Position numbers and translations under genes: made by a program | Notes under the pieces: generated by a model | The model's input: the letters and a program-made list of their open reading frames with translations, nothing else | The model's database searches: none | What the model was told of the DNA's origin: nothing | Shown here: positions 38,980-52,600 of the stretch, in pieces | How positions within the stretch are numbered: position 1 is the first letter of the stretch | Layout: the number at the start of each line of letters is the position of its first letter | Assembly: GCF_022539315.1 (NCBI RefSeq) | Contig: NC_066323.1 | Coordinates: forward strand, 12,389,219 to 12,453,218 | DNA length: 64,000 nucleotides | Reading direction: 5' to 3' | DNA from: Serinus canaria | Taxonomy: Eukaryota > Chordata > Aves > Passeriformes > Fringillidae

Positions 38980-41900
38980 GTGGGGCAGTTGCCTTTGCTA
39001 AGGGGGAAGTAAAATGAGGTGGTTCTGTGGGCAGGGGATGGATGGAGACTTTGACTCTTTTATCTGTAGAGTAAATCCTGCTTGGTGAAACTGTCCTGTC
39101 ACCATTGACATGCAAATGTCTGGTCCCTCTCCCAGAGCCCTTTCTGTGACATTGCAGCCTGGTTTTGAGGCAGGGATGTCAGCAGCAAGTGCTGGGGGTT
39201 GCACTGCTGGGAAGCCAGACCAGAGCCAAGCAGTACCCAGGGGCTGGGCTGGGCTCCCTGTTCTCAAATTGCTCTGCAGTCCACAGGGTCAGGGAATGAT
39301 AGTCAGCTCTACCAAAAATAGCTGGAAAGAACTATAATTTGGGGATATTTCCTCTTCTTCTGAAGACTTTCTAGGATTTTTCAAACAAATGAACTTAATG
39401 TCATGAACTCTTTAAAAAGGCTTTAGAAGAAAAGCTGCACATGTGCTACTCTATCTGCATAGTCACAGGAACTGCTTCTGGATGGGCTTTCCAAAAAGCA
39501 AATGTCTCTCTTCCTGTGCAGACAAAATCTGTGTCCAGACTGGATGCAAGGTAGACCCTGTTTTGCTGGACTCATTGTTCACTTTAGTATTAAAGCAGGC
39601 AGCAATAAAGTTTCTTTTAACTATATCGTGTGTTTTCTTCTTGTGTATCCTTCCTTTTCTTTACCCTCCTCATTTCTCTATTGTATTTCTGTCAAAAACC
39701 TGCTGGTTTTTAGGGGAATGAAAGGCCTTCTCAATAAAGAACCTTTTACTCTGCTCTTGATGCCTTTCACCTGACATGAGCAGGGAGAGCCAAGAGGAAC
39801 CATCTTTTCAATACCTCCAAGAAATGTCAGGCTGGAGTAAAAGTCTTCCACTTACAAGGAGGCAGGTATTTAAGGTCCTTTATTCATCAAACATATTTCT
39901 GTGGTTTTGAAAATCAGCCCTTTTCCCTCAAATTTGTATGCTTTACTTTTTGATAGTTTTGTTTTTTCCCAGAAACAGATACCAATTAACTTGGGTTTGC
40001 CACTTAAATCTGGCCTGGGAATCTTCACCCCTGCTGCATGATCATGGCCATCTTCTTTCTGGGAACTGGCAACAAAATTTTACATTTATAATGTGTTTTC
40101 TAAAATCATGCAGGCCATTAAATATAATATTACATAGATTGTGCCATTCAAAAGATTATTTTTATGAAATTCAGCACAGGACAGTGAACACTGAATGTGG
40201 TTGTGATCCAAAGTCTGTGAAATTTGGCTCCCATTTCTAGCACTGGCAGTCCTGTCTGTTTGAGATTCAGCTCTGATCTCCACACAATGCCAAACAAATA
40301 TCATATATGTGTCAAGTTTTCTGAAAGCAGAATTTGAACCAAGAAAGTATTCCTGAGAAAGGAATCATGTTTAAATTCCTCAGAGGTGGAAGCAGTGATG
40401 ATGACAGTGAAGTACCATTGGATGGGCTGTGTGATTTGTTCTCAATACACAGCACATTGTAGCCCTTCATTTACCCTTCTTTGGAGTAAATCCAGCTCAG
40501 CTGGAGCAACCTTTATGTAAAAACTGTGTTCAGAGTAGAATGGAGTTAAAATTTGAAAGGAACATATTAAATGCTGAACTAGAGAATGGAAGTTATGGAA
40601 TTGGTGAGTATTTTTTATGTGGCTCTTTTGTTGTACAGCCGAAAAAGAGAGTTTAGGCACTTCCACTTGACATGTTAATGATGCCAGGCTCTTGTAGGCC
40701 AAAAGAACTATCCCATTTAATTTTTAACTGATCATAAAATTATCAGTTTCTGGGAAAGGCTGCAGTTATGGTAAAGCAAGATGTTTGCATTAGTCACCTC
40801 TGAAAATGGGTGTGGACTAATGTGTAATTAGTAATTTTTGAAATGTCATTTCTCAAAATGACAAACAAGACTTTCCATTGTGGTAAACTTAAATACAGTA
40901 TGTATTCATAAACCCACATTTATACTTTGGAACCAGAAGAGAAACAGAAATTGGTGTTTAAGCTGGCCTCTATTTCTACTTGACCCTAATAATTGTGATT
41001 CAAATTTGATGGAGAGTGTATAGTGCTATCAGTGATAATTACTATGGGAAAAACTCTCTTCTCCAGCCTAAGCATGAAAAGATTTAGAGGTCATTTCTTA
41101 CTTCTGGAATTCTGTAAATTTACCAAGAATTATTGCTAGAAGACCCTCCTGACAGTATTTACTGTGTTCTTTGAGCTAAAAAGAAGCACAAATAAATGGG
41201 TTTTCCTCTCTCTGCAGATTGTTTGGAGAAAACACTATTTTTTAGTTAGCAGGGAGTTTTGCTCTTTCTGTAAAAAAAATGTAACCAACAGGAGAGTAAA
41301 AGATGTTTTTACACAGAGTTACACAAAACCAGAATTTGTACCCCTTCTCATCAGAGCAGTTCAGAGTGGGATGCTAATTATTGGAGCTATGGCTGAACAT
41401 TTCAACATATGTTTGTTGTGAACTGGGGGAAATAGTTGGCCTCTCTTGTGAAGGGAAAAGTTTGGAAAAGACATGCCTGGAATGACTGGGTTGATTTGGA
41501 AGGTGATAGTTTAAACCTCATACATGTGTGGTAAATGTAATAGGTGATTATGTGTTTATGCATGCAATGTCATTAGGACACCTTGAAAACTAAGGAATAT
41601 GTTATAAAGACATCATTGCATGATGGAAGCAATTGATCAGAATGATTCTATCATTGTATGAACAAAATTAATGAGACTTTATCTTTCAGCGTTTCCATGC
41701 TAGTGAAATACTTGTTTAAATAGAAGATGCCTGGCATAAAAATATGAACTTTTAATAATCACCTTGGATCTATAACACTGTTTTTGAAAGTGATTTTTCC
41801 TTTCCTGACTCCTATGGCTAGCTCAAAAAGTATCCATGCTCTGTCTGAAATACAAAAGCCAAATTCCTAGTGCGTAAGACTGGTGTTTGCAGTTTTTTCC

Positions 41901-42000
41901 AAACCTGTGAATCTAGATCAGTTTGTAATTTTCAGACACTCCACCAGTTTGGAGTGTTTGCACTGGAACCAGAACTTTGGTTTTGATCCACATTTCATAG
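38980..42000. other. Upstream non-coding DNA, part 2
   Basis: Starts with a short moderately GC-rich tail after the minisatellite (to about 39290), then AT-rich sequence. Reading frames are short, lack recognisable domains and often overlap on both strands. No repeat family was recognised. Confidence 0.55.
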
Positions 42001-42032
42001 CATAAATCCCCCAGAGATTCACAGTTTCACAC

Positions 42033-42149
42033 ATGGAGTGTGCCTTTGGAAGCGCCTCCAGTGAGGAGCTGGAGGAGCTGCTGGGTGATCGGGCTGTGGC
42101 AGGAGCTCCCCTCTCCCCTGCCAGAGCTCTGGGTGCTGTGGCTGGGTGA
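42033..42149 (+). other. Small ORF in a GC-rich patch, unknown, probably chance
   Basis: An ATG opens a 38-residue frame, rich in Ala, Glu and Leu with an acidic SSEELEELL stretch, ending at TGA. The surrounding patch (about 42030-42290) is GC-rich with several CpGs, unlike its flanks. An overlapping minus-strand frame (41918-42190) is also open. There is no known homologue I can name, no ribosome context beyond the ATG and no polyadenylation signal close by. It is recorded because the composition and residue pattern are unlike neighbouring frames. Confidence 0.15.
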
Positions 42150-44154
42150 AGTGACACTGCTGGCTGTCCTTTTCCTCCCTGCCTCTCCACTCACTACGCC
42201 TCACCGAGGGTGCTGGGCTGAGAGAAACGCTGGGACTGCATAAGAAACCCGGGGAAAGCTGCTGGGGCAGGGTGGGGGGATGACACTAATTAGTGGTGCT
42301 AACTGCCTGGTTGGAGTTGTTGTCTTTCACAATTCATGAATTTCTAGAAGACCTACTTATTTATGCTAATTTTAGTTTTAATGGTGCTAAGGGCATCTCT
42401 CTGTGATTACATATGATTTAGCAGCCTAACTTCAGTGGCTGCTTTTTTTGTCTAAATCTTGGCCAGCCCATGCTGTCATCCCTACTTGTAAGCCATTATC
42501 TCAGTGTTCTCAAACAGCCTGGCCAGGCCAGGGTGTGCCTTTGGCACTCAGATTTCATGGCTTTCGGATGTTTTCTGCTTTCACTGCACATTTTGGGGGC
42601 TGAATTGTTTATCCAGACTCTGGCTGTTTTTCAAAAAAGTAAAAGTAGTTCCTAGGCAACCTTAATGAACGGTAAGAACATGTTAGTTTGTTCATAATTG
42701 AGATGACTTTAGCTTATTTACTGTCATGTTTGGTTTATTGCAAGGGTCTGGCTTAGCTTATTGACAGTGAACTGTGTAAATATGAGGATGAGAACAACAA
42801 ACCCCCAGAGGATCACAGAATGGTTATTAGATTGGGGTTTTTTTTATCATTTAAGGTCTTTTTTATTGGATAGGTTTATACTGTGAAGCTTTTAGCAGCA
42901 GAGTAACATTTAGAATGCTTTGCTCTTTAGAAAACATGAATTACATAAGGTGAATCACAGTTTCCTAAAGCCTTTCTTAGTGCATTTAAAAAGAAACAGA
43001 AAAATGTATAGATATGTAAACACATCTATATAAACTTACCTGTATTCTCTGTACACTTACATAACCATATGTAAAAAATCATGTTGTGTATTGTAACTGC
43101 CATTCAAATTTTTTTTTTTCTCTAAAGTACACTTTTGCTTTTTTGTAGTGATTCTTTTTTAACAGGAGCTTGGACTACTAGGCTTATGAGGGGAATGCTG
43201 GTCATAGTGACTGTTCTTAATTTTGTCCTCTAAAAGGGCCAGGATCACCCTATCAGATGGTGCAGTCAGCAGTCATTAGATATTGAAGTCATCAAATGCA
43301 TGATCTCAATGTGTTGAAACATTATTGAAATTAAAATACTAGCAGGGACATAGAAATCTTTTCAAAAAAAGTACTGATTGAAATACATGAGCTTCCTACA
43401 GGTAACCAGCAAGTGAGGCTCTATTTATCAACATATTTAATCAGTAAACTCAATTTTTGGAAGAGTTTTGGAAACAGAGTATTGTTGCTGCTGATCCCAG
43501 TTTCATTCCACAGTATGTTCTCCTGACCTATCTGCAAGTATTTGGATGCATTTTCTGAAGGAAGAGCTGACACAGCCCAGCTGGAGCAGTGCTGTAGCAC
43601 TGAAGGAATGTAGAGTGCTTTGAATAATTGGTGAAGAACATACTTATTAACTCTCTGTTGTGACATGTTACCTCTGAAACATAAGCACATATAAATCATA
43701 GGGAGCAGACACTGCTTTATAAACCTCTCTCCCTGGAAGTGCCAGGTACAAGTCTTTGTTCCTATTTCAACAAAATGTTTATAGGCATCAAGATTCCACA
43801 TGCCTTTCAAGAACTGCTCTTTTTTGGTTTCAGTGTTTGAGTCTTTGTGCACAGGGCTATAACCATGAGAGATTTACTTCAGCATTGGGGAAAGTCGACT
43901 GGAAACCATGTCTGTTCTGGCTTAATTGCATTGAGCCAAAAAAGGAGAATCCATACAGGAAAGCATAGCTATGTGACATAACTCTTTATCAATTCACAGA
44001 GTCATCAACATTCTTGGTAATTTGCCTTGTATCTGAACAATGTGAGATGCCAGGACATTGTTCTGATTTTATTTTAGAGCTAAAACACAGCATTCTTTCT
44101 CTCACAGAACTTACATTGTTTTTTAGTTTTCCTATTTATTTCTATAGGCCTGCT

Positions 44155-44172
44155 AAAAAAAAAAAAAAAAAA
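44155..44172. repeat. Homopolymer run of 18 A
   Basis: An uninterrupted A run. It could be the tail of an old retroposed sequence on the + strand, but the preceding DNA shows no AATAAA close upstream and no recognisable gene or LINE body. Confidence 0.9.
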
Positions 44173-44789
44173 GGCAGTTCTAATTTGGAGTGAAGTGGTA
44201 CTAGGAGGAAAAGCTAGGCTGCTGTTTACCTGGAAGTTTCAACTGGTGAGCTCTCCAGAAGTGCACATGGAGAAGCTGGCAGTATGAGTTCACATCTGGC
44301 AGGTCTCACTTTCCCTGCAAGCTTGGATCCAGAATAAAAGTAGTAGTTTAAGATATTCTGAATATTAGAATATCCAGAATATAAGAAAGTCACAGAGATG
44401 GGAGGAGGAACAGTTGTTGCCTTACTGGGTAGATTGTGTACAATGGGTTTCAAACTATGAAATGATGCTTTGCAATCCAGGGTGGAAGTCTGCCTGTGTG
44501 TACCAGAGTACCTGTGGCACCCAAGGAGAGATTTTCATAGCTGGGGAAAGAATCTTGCCACCTTCTCCATGTTTATTATGCTGTGTCTGAGGCAGGGATG
44601 AGACAGGAATGGAAGGGCTGGCTGCAGGTTGGCCCAGGAGCTGGAGCCTCTGTGGTCAGCCTCAGGATGGTAGGACAGCATTGCTCCTGGGCAAAGCAGG
44701 ACATGGTTGTGCATCCTTGAACTTTCATCCCTAAGCATCTTGATTAGGAGACCTTCTGCAACCAGCCTGCCTCTGCAACCTCTGCAACC

Positions 44790-44819
44790 AACATCCTTTT
44801 GCCTTTTCAAAAGGATGTT
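44790..44819. other. Perfect 11-bp inverted repeat with 8-base loop
   Basis: AACATCCTTTT (44790-44800), an 8-base spacer, and AAAAGGATGTT (44809-44819). Pairing is perfect. It lies between two direct CTCTGCAACC-type repeats just upstream. No transposon of this terminal sequence is recognised. Confidence 0.7.
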
Positions 44820-45029
44820 CCACCTTGTAGCAGTGATCACATCCCTTCTCTTGTGTTGCATTTTCTCTCCTGTGATCTGGGTTTGTCTGCTTTTTATTCC
44901 TCATGATGTTGCTGCCTTTGCACCTGTGACCCTTTCTTCACTGAGGGAGATCTCACAGGATTTGTCTGTCTCTGTGTGCTGTTTTGGTATCTCTCCTGCT
45001 TGTGTGCTCTGGATAAAGTAAAAGCATAG

Positions 45030-45053
45030 TTTGTTTGTTTGTTTGTTTGTTTT
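45030..45053. repeat. GTTT tetranucleotide microsatellite
   Basis: About six consecutive GTTT units (CAAA/AAAC on the other strand), followed by AAAGAGC. It lies about 130 bases before the long T/A-rich tract. Confidence 0.9.
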
Positions 45054-45185
45054 AAAGAGCTATTTGGAAAAATCATTAGTATTGTAGAAAAGCCCACAAT
45101 AATCAGGAAATGAAGGAGAAGGAAGAACAGCAATTTAAAAGCAGATATTCTGCCTGATTCTTTGCATTCTCAATAAAAAAGCAAT

Positions 45186-45380
45186 TTTATTTTGTTTTGT
45201 TTTATTTTATTTTTATTTTCTATTTTTTTAAATTTTAATTTAACTTTTATTTGCTATTTGTTTTTATTTTAATTTTAATTTTATTTTAATTTTAATGTTA
45301 TTATTTTTAAGTTCTATTTTATTTTTATCTTATTTATTTTTTATTTTTATTTATTTATTTTATTCTTTTATTTTACTTTA
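45186..45380. repeat. TTTTA-type low-complexity tract
   Basis: Nearly 200 bases made almost only of T and A in TTTTA, TTTTG and TTTAATTT words, beginning as TTTTG/TTTTA units and drifting to irregular patterns. Such tracts commonly grow from replication slippage. It is the longest low-complexity tract in the window. Confidence 0.9.
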
Positions 45381-46581
45381 GTGCACCAGTATCCTGAAGC
45401 AACGTTAAGGTCTGTGACTCTTATTGTACTTTTTGAAGTGCTCAGCATTTTCCTCTGTATTATTTCTCAGAAATGAGCATAGCTAAAGCCCAATACAGGG
45501 TGGTTCAGGCTGAAAATTGGTAGCAAATACCACTCAGGTATTTGTTTCCAGATGTATTTAATCAAGACCAATGAAGAGAAAATGGCTTGGAGAATTTTAG
45601 CTTGGTGGCAATGTCCTTTCTTGGAGACACAGACTCTGCTTTAAAGAGGTAATCAAGAGTTTAAGAGATCGTTTTTCTTGTTGAGTCCGACCAGAAAGTC
45701 CTGATCCAGAGGTTCAGCAAATCAGAAATTATGATGATTTATCTTTTCTCTCCTTAACCATTTTTTTCTTTTAACTTTGCTGGAGCCTCAATGCTTACAA
45801 TTTTCTAGCCCCATTATCTCCAAGATTCATTTTGAGTCTTTCTTGCAAATGTTTGTGATTTGTTTGTTTATTTGCTTTTGTTTTGTTTGGCTTTATTTTG
45901 GTGGAGTTGTTGTGTTGCTTTGTGTTTTTTAATTGCATTCCTTTATCATCTAAAGTATGGCTTTGAAGAAAACAATCTGCTTGGAGGGAAGCCCTTAATT
46001 CTGTTTAGGTTAAGGGAAAGTGGTATGATGAGAGTTAATTGGCCTTACTAGTGAAAGTTATAAGTCAGAATTGAAGTGCTGCTGCAGGCAAAACTGAATT
46101 CAGGGGAACAAAATTGGCAGAAACAAATAGCAACAGGATTTTATTTAAAAAGTTATTTTATTAGAAAAGTGGTGGAATTGGTCAATAATAAAATATAAAT
46201 GGAAAACTAATTTATCATAAACCCAGAACATTTCTAGAAAGAATAAGCCAATTTGCTGTGCTGATTTACAAACTGATATGCATTTGAAAGACAGTGATGG
46301 CAGGAAAAGGACTGGTAACTCGTCAGGAGCCCTGAGAATGCACTAGGTAGGTGACAGGGAAATACATTTTCTATCAGCTGTTTTTAGACAGCTTTCACTC
46401 TACGTGTGTAGCATTAGCCAGCTCAGGTGTCGAGATGTGGGAATGTAGAAAGTACAGCTTGCTGTCCAGTCCAGACCCTGCTGTCAGAGGCAGCAGAGTT
46501 GTTTGGTTTTTGTACAAACTAATTGTGCTCATTTGGTGAGGGCCTGGAGGAGTTGCCATACTGATGTTTTGTAAAATGTTT

Positions 46582-46665
46582 TCATAGGATAGTTTGGTTT
46601 GGAAGGAACCTTAAAGATCACCTAGTTCCACATCCCAGCCACGGGCAGGGACACCTTGCTTGGAA
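46582..46665 (-). mobile_element. CR1 LINE 3'-end fragment
   Basis: The + strand contains TTTGGTTTGGAAGGAACC, then TTAAAGATCACCTAGTTCCA and GCCACGGGCAGGGACACC. This is the characteristic antisense form of the CR1 3' region, so the element points along the minus strand. The diagnostic terminal ATTCTATGA octamers are reduced to TCATAGGATAG at the left end. It is severely 5'-truncated, the usual state of CR1 copies, and has no coding capacity. CR1 is the predominant avian LINE; related elements occur in reptiles. Confidence 0.85.
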
Positions 46666-49600
46666 CAAAATATAAGCATTGCTGCTATAGCAGTGTCAAT
46701 ATTCAATTGCTGTCCCATTCTGCTTCCTAAAATTTATCAACAATTTGGACAGGTCCAGGAGTTGCCTCCTCATGTTTTTAAGCTTCCCGAGTTTTTTTAG
46801 AGCCTGCTTTTCTCTGGCACATCCAGATTCAGGTGGGTGTGGGCATGGATCACAGTGTTCAGCTGGTCTGTGGTAAGTCAGGATTCCTTATTTGCTACAA
46901 ACAGATCCCAAAGTAAACCAGAGCTGATACATTGCACTTTCTTTCTAAGCAAGTCTGATCTATAGTGATTACTGGAGTACCCTGAACAGGTCAGGGTTTG
47001 GTCAACAGGAATTCTTCCAAAACATTCATGATGTGAGGCTTGCTATAAGCCAGAAACTCCTGCAAACAGTGCCTTCATTTCATTTTAAACACACTTGTTT
47101 TTCTGACTAACATTTACACAGTCCAAGTTTATCTTGCATTCTCTCCCATCAATAACTGTTATGTAATCACCCATGCTTTGCTTGCTTGCCTCCCTGTTTC
47201 CCCTCATACACACATGGAATGAGTCTCTTCTGGCCTTCAGACTGTTGTCTTTTTTTACTTTATTAAAAACCCCAAAACAATAACAACACCCCCCCCAAAC
47301 AAACCAAAAACCCCAAAAGCTTAATATTTCTTTAATTAAAATTTTCTAGTTCATCTTCACATAAACCTGAGCTTGGTTTAGCATCCCTAGATGACATGAT
47401 TATGATATTGGTCCAGAAACCTTTGTGAGTTTAAATTTGTACAGGAGAGTTTGTAACTGCTGGCTCAAGACAGCCAAGGTGCATATTTTGTGTGAGGTCT
47501 TATCCACTGACATTAACAATAAAGTTTCCTGTAACTTTGGATGGCATAAATCCTTGTGTCCTGAAAGGAAACATAAACAATTGTGATGGATACAGCAATG
47601 GCTCCCAGAAATCATGTAAACCAATGTGAAATTGATGTTAACAGTGTGATCAGCTACTGGGATCTGTGCTATCAGCCATTATTTCAGCAATTGGAAGGGG
47701 CAGATTAAAATCTCAGTGGAATTTTCCTCTCTTCTCTCAGGCAGCTCTTGAAGCATATTTGGCCCCTTTTTAAAGGTTTATTTCAATGGATGTGTTAGAG
47801 TTCTTGGCAACAAAACAGTGATCTTTTGTCAAATTTTATGTTATGTAATATTTCTATTAGAATGAAATGGGGAAGGAAATTAGTACAAGAATATCCCTCC
47901 CAAAAAAACTCCTTTCCTACTCTTACTTTGTCTGTATATTGCAGCACTTTACTGATGTTATTTAGGCTTCACAATAGATCAGAAAGTAGGAAAAAATTGT
48001 TAGGTTCACTTCAAAAATATTAGGTTCTGGGTGGAAAAACAATATCTGTTATGATGCTAATTGTAATGCTATGAAATAATCTGAGGGAGGATATCATATA
48101 GTGACAGTCAAAATGTTTGAGAAAATTAGGAAGGAAAGCAGTAATTAATTAATTGGAAAAAAATGCTGGGAGCCTGGAGGTAACAAATCTAAATTTCAGA
48201 GAAAGAACCACAAATTTCTTAATGATCATATGCAGAACTACCCTTCAAAATTTTTCCTTGTACCAGCAACAATTTTGATATGCTAAAAAATTGTTTTATG
48301 AATTGAGTCTGAGATGTAATTATAAATCTGGTATCCAGCAACAGCAACTTAATGTTGCCTTGTAGCACTTTTGAAAGCAAACAACTGCCACGTTCAAAAA
48401 ACAGGAGCAAGATTAATCTATGCTGCTCCTACAAAGTCAAATGCTGTGTTGGCTCAAGGCAAAATCCTTCTTTTCTGTCTTGTGCAGTGTGCTGGTGGCT
48501 GCTGGGGAGGTGCAGGGGCTGGGGGTTAAGTGTTACACATTGCACACACTTTAATGCTAATCCCAAAAGAAGCAATCAATGCACTGCCTGCTTTCACCTC
48601 AGCATCTGTTTCCTGTCTGTGAGCTGCAGCCGAGGTGCTGAGAGCTGGAGGAGGTGCAGGGGCTCCCACCTTCCCTGCAGCACAGAGCATCCCCAGCTGG
48701 GGCCCAGGTCACTCAGCCCACTCTGCTCTCCCCAATCCATGGGTTGGTTTTAGTTTCTGGCAGCCATGGGACAGGTCTCCAGTGTTCAAAGCCAATATTA
48801 GCTGGTTTTTTTTTTTTCCTTTCATTTTTAATACATCGAGATAGATTAAAATGTTATTACCTTCCCTGCAAATTAAATTTTATTTCCAAAAGGTGCTAAT
48901 CCTTTCTGGAAGCTTTCTGGAATAACACTATTGGTTGAGTGTTAATGGTACTTAAAATCCATGCAATTAATATACTTATGGACTTAGAATGATAGATATT
49001 GTCCATAAACTCTGAAACTGAGGGAGGGTTTTATACACTTTAGTCAGTGTTTAGCTGCATACATTTTAATAAGATTTTAAATGTCTAATTTGTGTTTTTA
49101 TTTCAAATAGCAATAACATAACAATTGTGTACAAAGGGGATTTATAAACTTTAAAAAAAGCCCAACCCACATAAATTTCATGATCTGCACTAATGCTTAT
49201 TATACTAATTACAGTGGTCCCTTTTGAGGCAAGCTTTGGTGTAAAATAATTAATTTTGATGCCTGCAGCTTAACATGTGTAAGTTGCTTCCGCCAGTTGT
49301 CTTATTGTAGAGCCCACAAGGGTGGAAACTGATACTTAAGTATATTTTGTTATTCTAATCAGTCTTTTCATAGATTTATAAGCCTTATCTGCCTTAGGGG
49401 GATCCGAGCATACAGCGTTATTCAAGGTTAATATGTTCCCAGGTAAAAAGAAACCTAAGAGTTCCCTAAAGCATGGAGGAATACAGAATTGGATTAATTT
49501 TGCAGCAGGTTGGCTGGCACATGTCTGCATTTTCAAGTGCATGGCTATCTTCTTTCCCCAAGCTGGGGTTGCTGGTGTTACATTTGGCTGATTTTTCACA

Positions 49601-52600
49601 TTTGCTCTAATGCAGGTTAGGAGTCGGTCTTGGAAAGGCATCATCAGCTTGAAAAGGACTTCAAGGCACTCCCAGTGATTGTGGTTGATGGGGACAGCAG
49701 CTGATTAAAACTACTCTAATATTGGAAACAGCTTTCAAATAATGACAGCCTGCTGGGGGTTGGGGAGGTGCTATGAATGCTGGTAGCTTCTGCCTGCCCT
49801 GCCTTTGTGGAAAATGCCAAGCACTGGCGGTGGAGGCTTAAGTGGGAAGAGGTGAGACAGCCCAGTTAGGCTGGCTTCTTTTTCCTCGTGTGGTGGCTTG
49901 TTTGGTTTTAGTGTCATTTAGATCCCAGTGACAGGAGGTTTTGAATGGGTATGGGTTCAGTACTGAGCCCCTTTAGCCTGCTGATAGGTTGAGAATGATA
50001 AAATCAAAGCAGCTTGCAGAAATGTTGGTATTGACCAACTACTTTGTTGTGATGGCTCCACAGCCCTTGGTACATCCAGACAGAAATCTCTGACTGACAA
50101 CCTGTTGTCCAAGACCTTTAAACAGCCAGAAAGAGGCTCTGCCCTTAGAAAGGCAACGTGGCCCACTGTGATTAGCCCTGCCTTAGGGAGCTCACACTTA
50201 GCTCAGTGCTGGCAAGTAGGAGAAAAAAACATTGTCTAACACTGGCAAGAAGAGCAGCAAAACAAGGGAGCAGAAATAAAGTGAGAAATAATGTTTTAAC
50301 CACTCATAGAAATGGACTTGAAGGAGATAATGTTGGGCACATACATATTCTTCTTAAATGCAACTTCTGTCAGAGAGTTGTGTACTGCTTGTCTGCTTTT
50401 TAGTAAGAAAATAGGCATTGTGACTTTTAAAAACTATTTCTGTAATTTGGTTTGGCTCATCTGTAAAGAAGAGATCCATTCGAAATTATTCTTTGTCCAA
50501 GAGTGGATGGGGAAATTGAGATCTCTCTCTCAGAGATCTCTGTTTTTTCTTACGCCTTTACCCTTTATGAAATTTGGACTGAATAAGAGCTGGAGTATGT
50601 ATCTGGGATCACAGATATTTTAGCCTTGTTTTAATTTATTAATTTATTGTCCTTTTTGTTTCTTTTTTTTCATTCTTAGTGCAATATTACTTAGAAAATC
50701 CTATTCTCCTTTACCTAGACCAGCCAAACTCTAAATCTATGTGAAATTAATGATGTCTACAAAATCAGATTCTTACTCAGGAAGAAAATCTACAAAAGCT
50801 AAATGAGAGTTTAAAGGGAAGAGGTTGGTTTGTAACTTTGATGTCAGACTTGGGTAGGTCTTCTGGCTCTTTGGAGAGCTTTCTCTCTTTTGTATGCTCA
50901 GGAGTTAAGCGCCACATGGTTGCAAGCTGCAGAATTTCTGATGTTCTGCCTGAGGACCTCACCTCACTGGTGCCTCCTGGAGTAGGCAGTGTTGATTCTA
51001 CAGAGGTGGCAGCTGGCTTTGACCTGAAGTGAAGCCATTAATCAGAAATTAATTTCTTATTGTTGCACACTTATTTGCATCCGCGAAAAGATATGAAGTG
51101 AAATTGCTTTTTCTTGTATTCTAAAACAAAATGTGAAAGTTTTTGTTCTAAAATTCCAAAGTAGTTAGTGTCAGATGAGTCAGCTGTCTGGAAGATGACC
51201 AACCCTTTGGAGCCTTCATGTGGCTAATAAAGAAAGGATGCTTTTTTTCTTAGCACTACTAAATGTTAATAGGGAAATGCTATTGAAATGTCAGTTAAAG
51301 CTGGGGTTTTTTTGTCATTGTTCTGTGTAAAATCTATATTGTATTAATGACTTTATATGAACAGCCATATACTGAAGTTACTGTCTTTGTCTGTTCCTCC
51401 CAAAATTAAAGTTTCAGATTAGATAATGCAAAAAGACACTTTCCATTAATAGAAGGTGATATTTCTAATTGAAATGTCACTTATCTAACACCTTCAAGCT
51501 GTTTTTCTGTTGCTGGCACACACTTGACTTTGGGTGAGCAGCTTTTTATCTAATGTTGCTCATCAGTGAGGGCTGTAAAATTGAAAACAGAACTGCAGAC
51601 ACCCGTGTGGCCATCTCTCCTAAAGCATGTGTGTAAATGGCCTCTGAACAGAATAAAGCACAATGTCTGGTACTTTCTGTCACTTTTTGTTATAGCTGTG
51701 AAATTGAGCAAGTATGGTAACACGCAGGAGAGGGAGAGACAGAATTTACTGCAGTGCTGGAAGCACAAACCCAATAACTAGCTCATCCTTTTGGTAAATT
51801 CTGAAGTATTACAAATGTAGGATGTTTAATGAAAATCTTGTCCTCAGTTGCCCTGTGATCAGTTTTCAGTGTTTTGATAAAAGCAAACTTCACATCCTAG
51901 CTCAGTATCAAGACAATGCTCATCTGTTTTACTTAACACTTTGAAGAGATTTGAGGCAGGTTGGGGTATGGTCTTGCCATGTCTTGTTTTGTATGTGAAA
52001 AAATTCTCAAATATGGCAAAGTGCATACTTGTGTATTTTATAGCAAGTGGTAGAATTCCTTGTCAGTATCTTTCTTGTTTCTACAAGAAAGTGTATGTAT
52101 TTGTCAGTTTGCTAATTAAAAAGAGTAAAGGGCACAAAGATATCTGGTTTTAATTGTGGTGTTTATTGGATAATACATAGCAAATTCCTCTTATTCACAA
52201 GTGTTTTGCCAACACATGAGTTGCATTGTTCTCTTACCAAGTTAATGCAGTGCAGTGGTCACAGCCACAGTATCAGATGTGTTTGCCAAGGTGGCCAGTG
52301 TCAGCACCAGCAAGAACTAAGGGCAGAGCAAGGAATCCACTTCTACAAATACTACCAAATTCACAGGGAGAAGCACTGATGAGTGAGAGCTTGACTAAAG
52401 ATTAGAAATGCACAGAAAGGGGTTGCTGCATTCTGTTCTTCAGCCTCAGAAAATTAATATTTGACCTTGGTAACTGAATGAATGTGAATGAATCTGTTTC
52501 CTGTGCAGAATGTGGGTTTGGATGCACTGTGAAACTGAATCACTTCTGTGTAAGGGGGCATCTCACAGGCTATTGCTAAATCTTTTACTAATGAGTCCTG

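Noticed and set aside
38551..39115. Several frames of 91-173 codons on both strands
   Set aside because: All are generated by the 56-bp minisatellite. Mutually overlapping frames on both strands cannot all be genes, and none has a recognisable start or domain.
42814..42890. Possible second CR1 3' remnant (ATCACAGAATGGTT followed by AGATTGGGG)
   Set aside because: Only the first few words resemble CR1. The GGACCTTTAAAGATC core is missing or too degraded to support a call.
43421..43852. 143-codon minus frame
   Set aside because: The sequence resembles no family I know, and single-exon frames of this length occur by chance in 64 kb.
44155..44172. A run as the tail of a processed pseudogene
   Set aside because: No polyadenylation hexamer or gene-like sequence precedes it, and no flanking target duplication was found.
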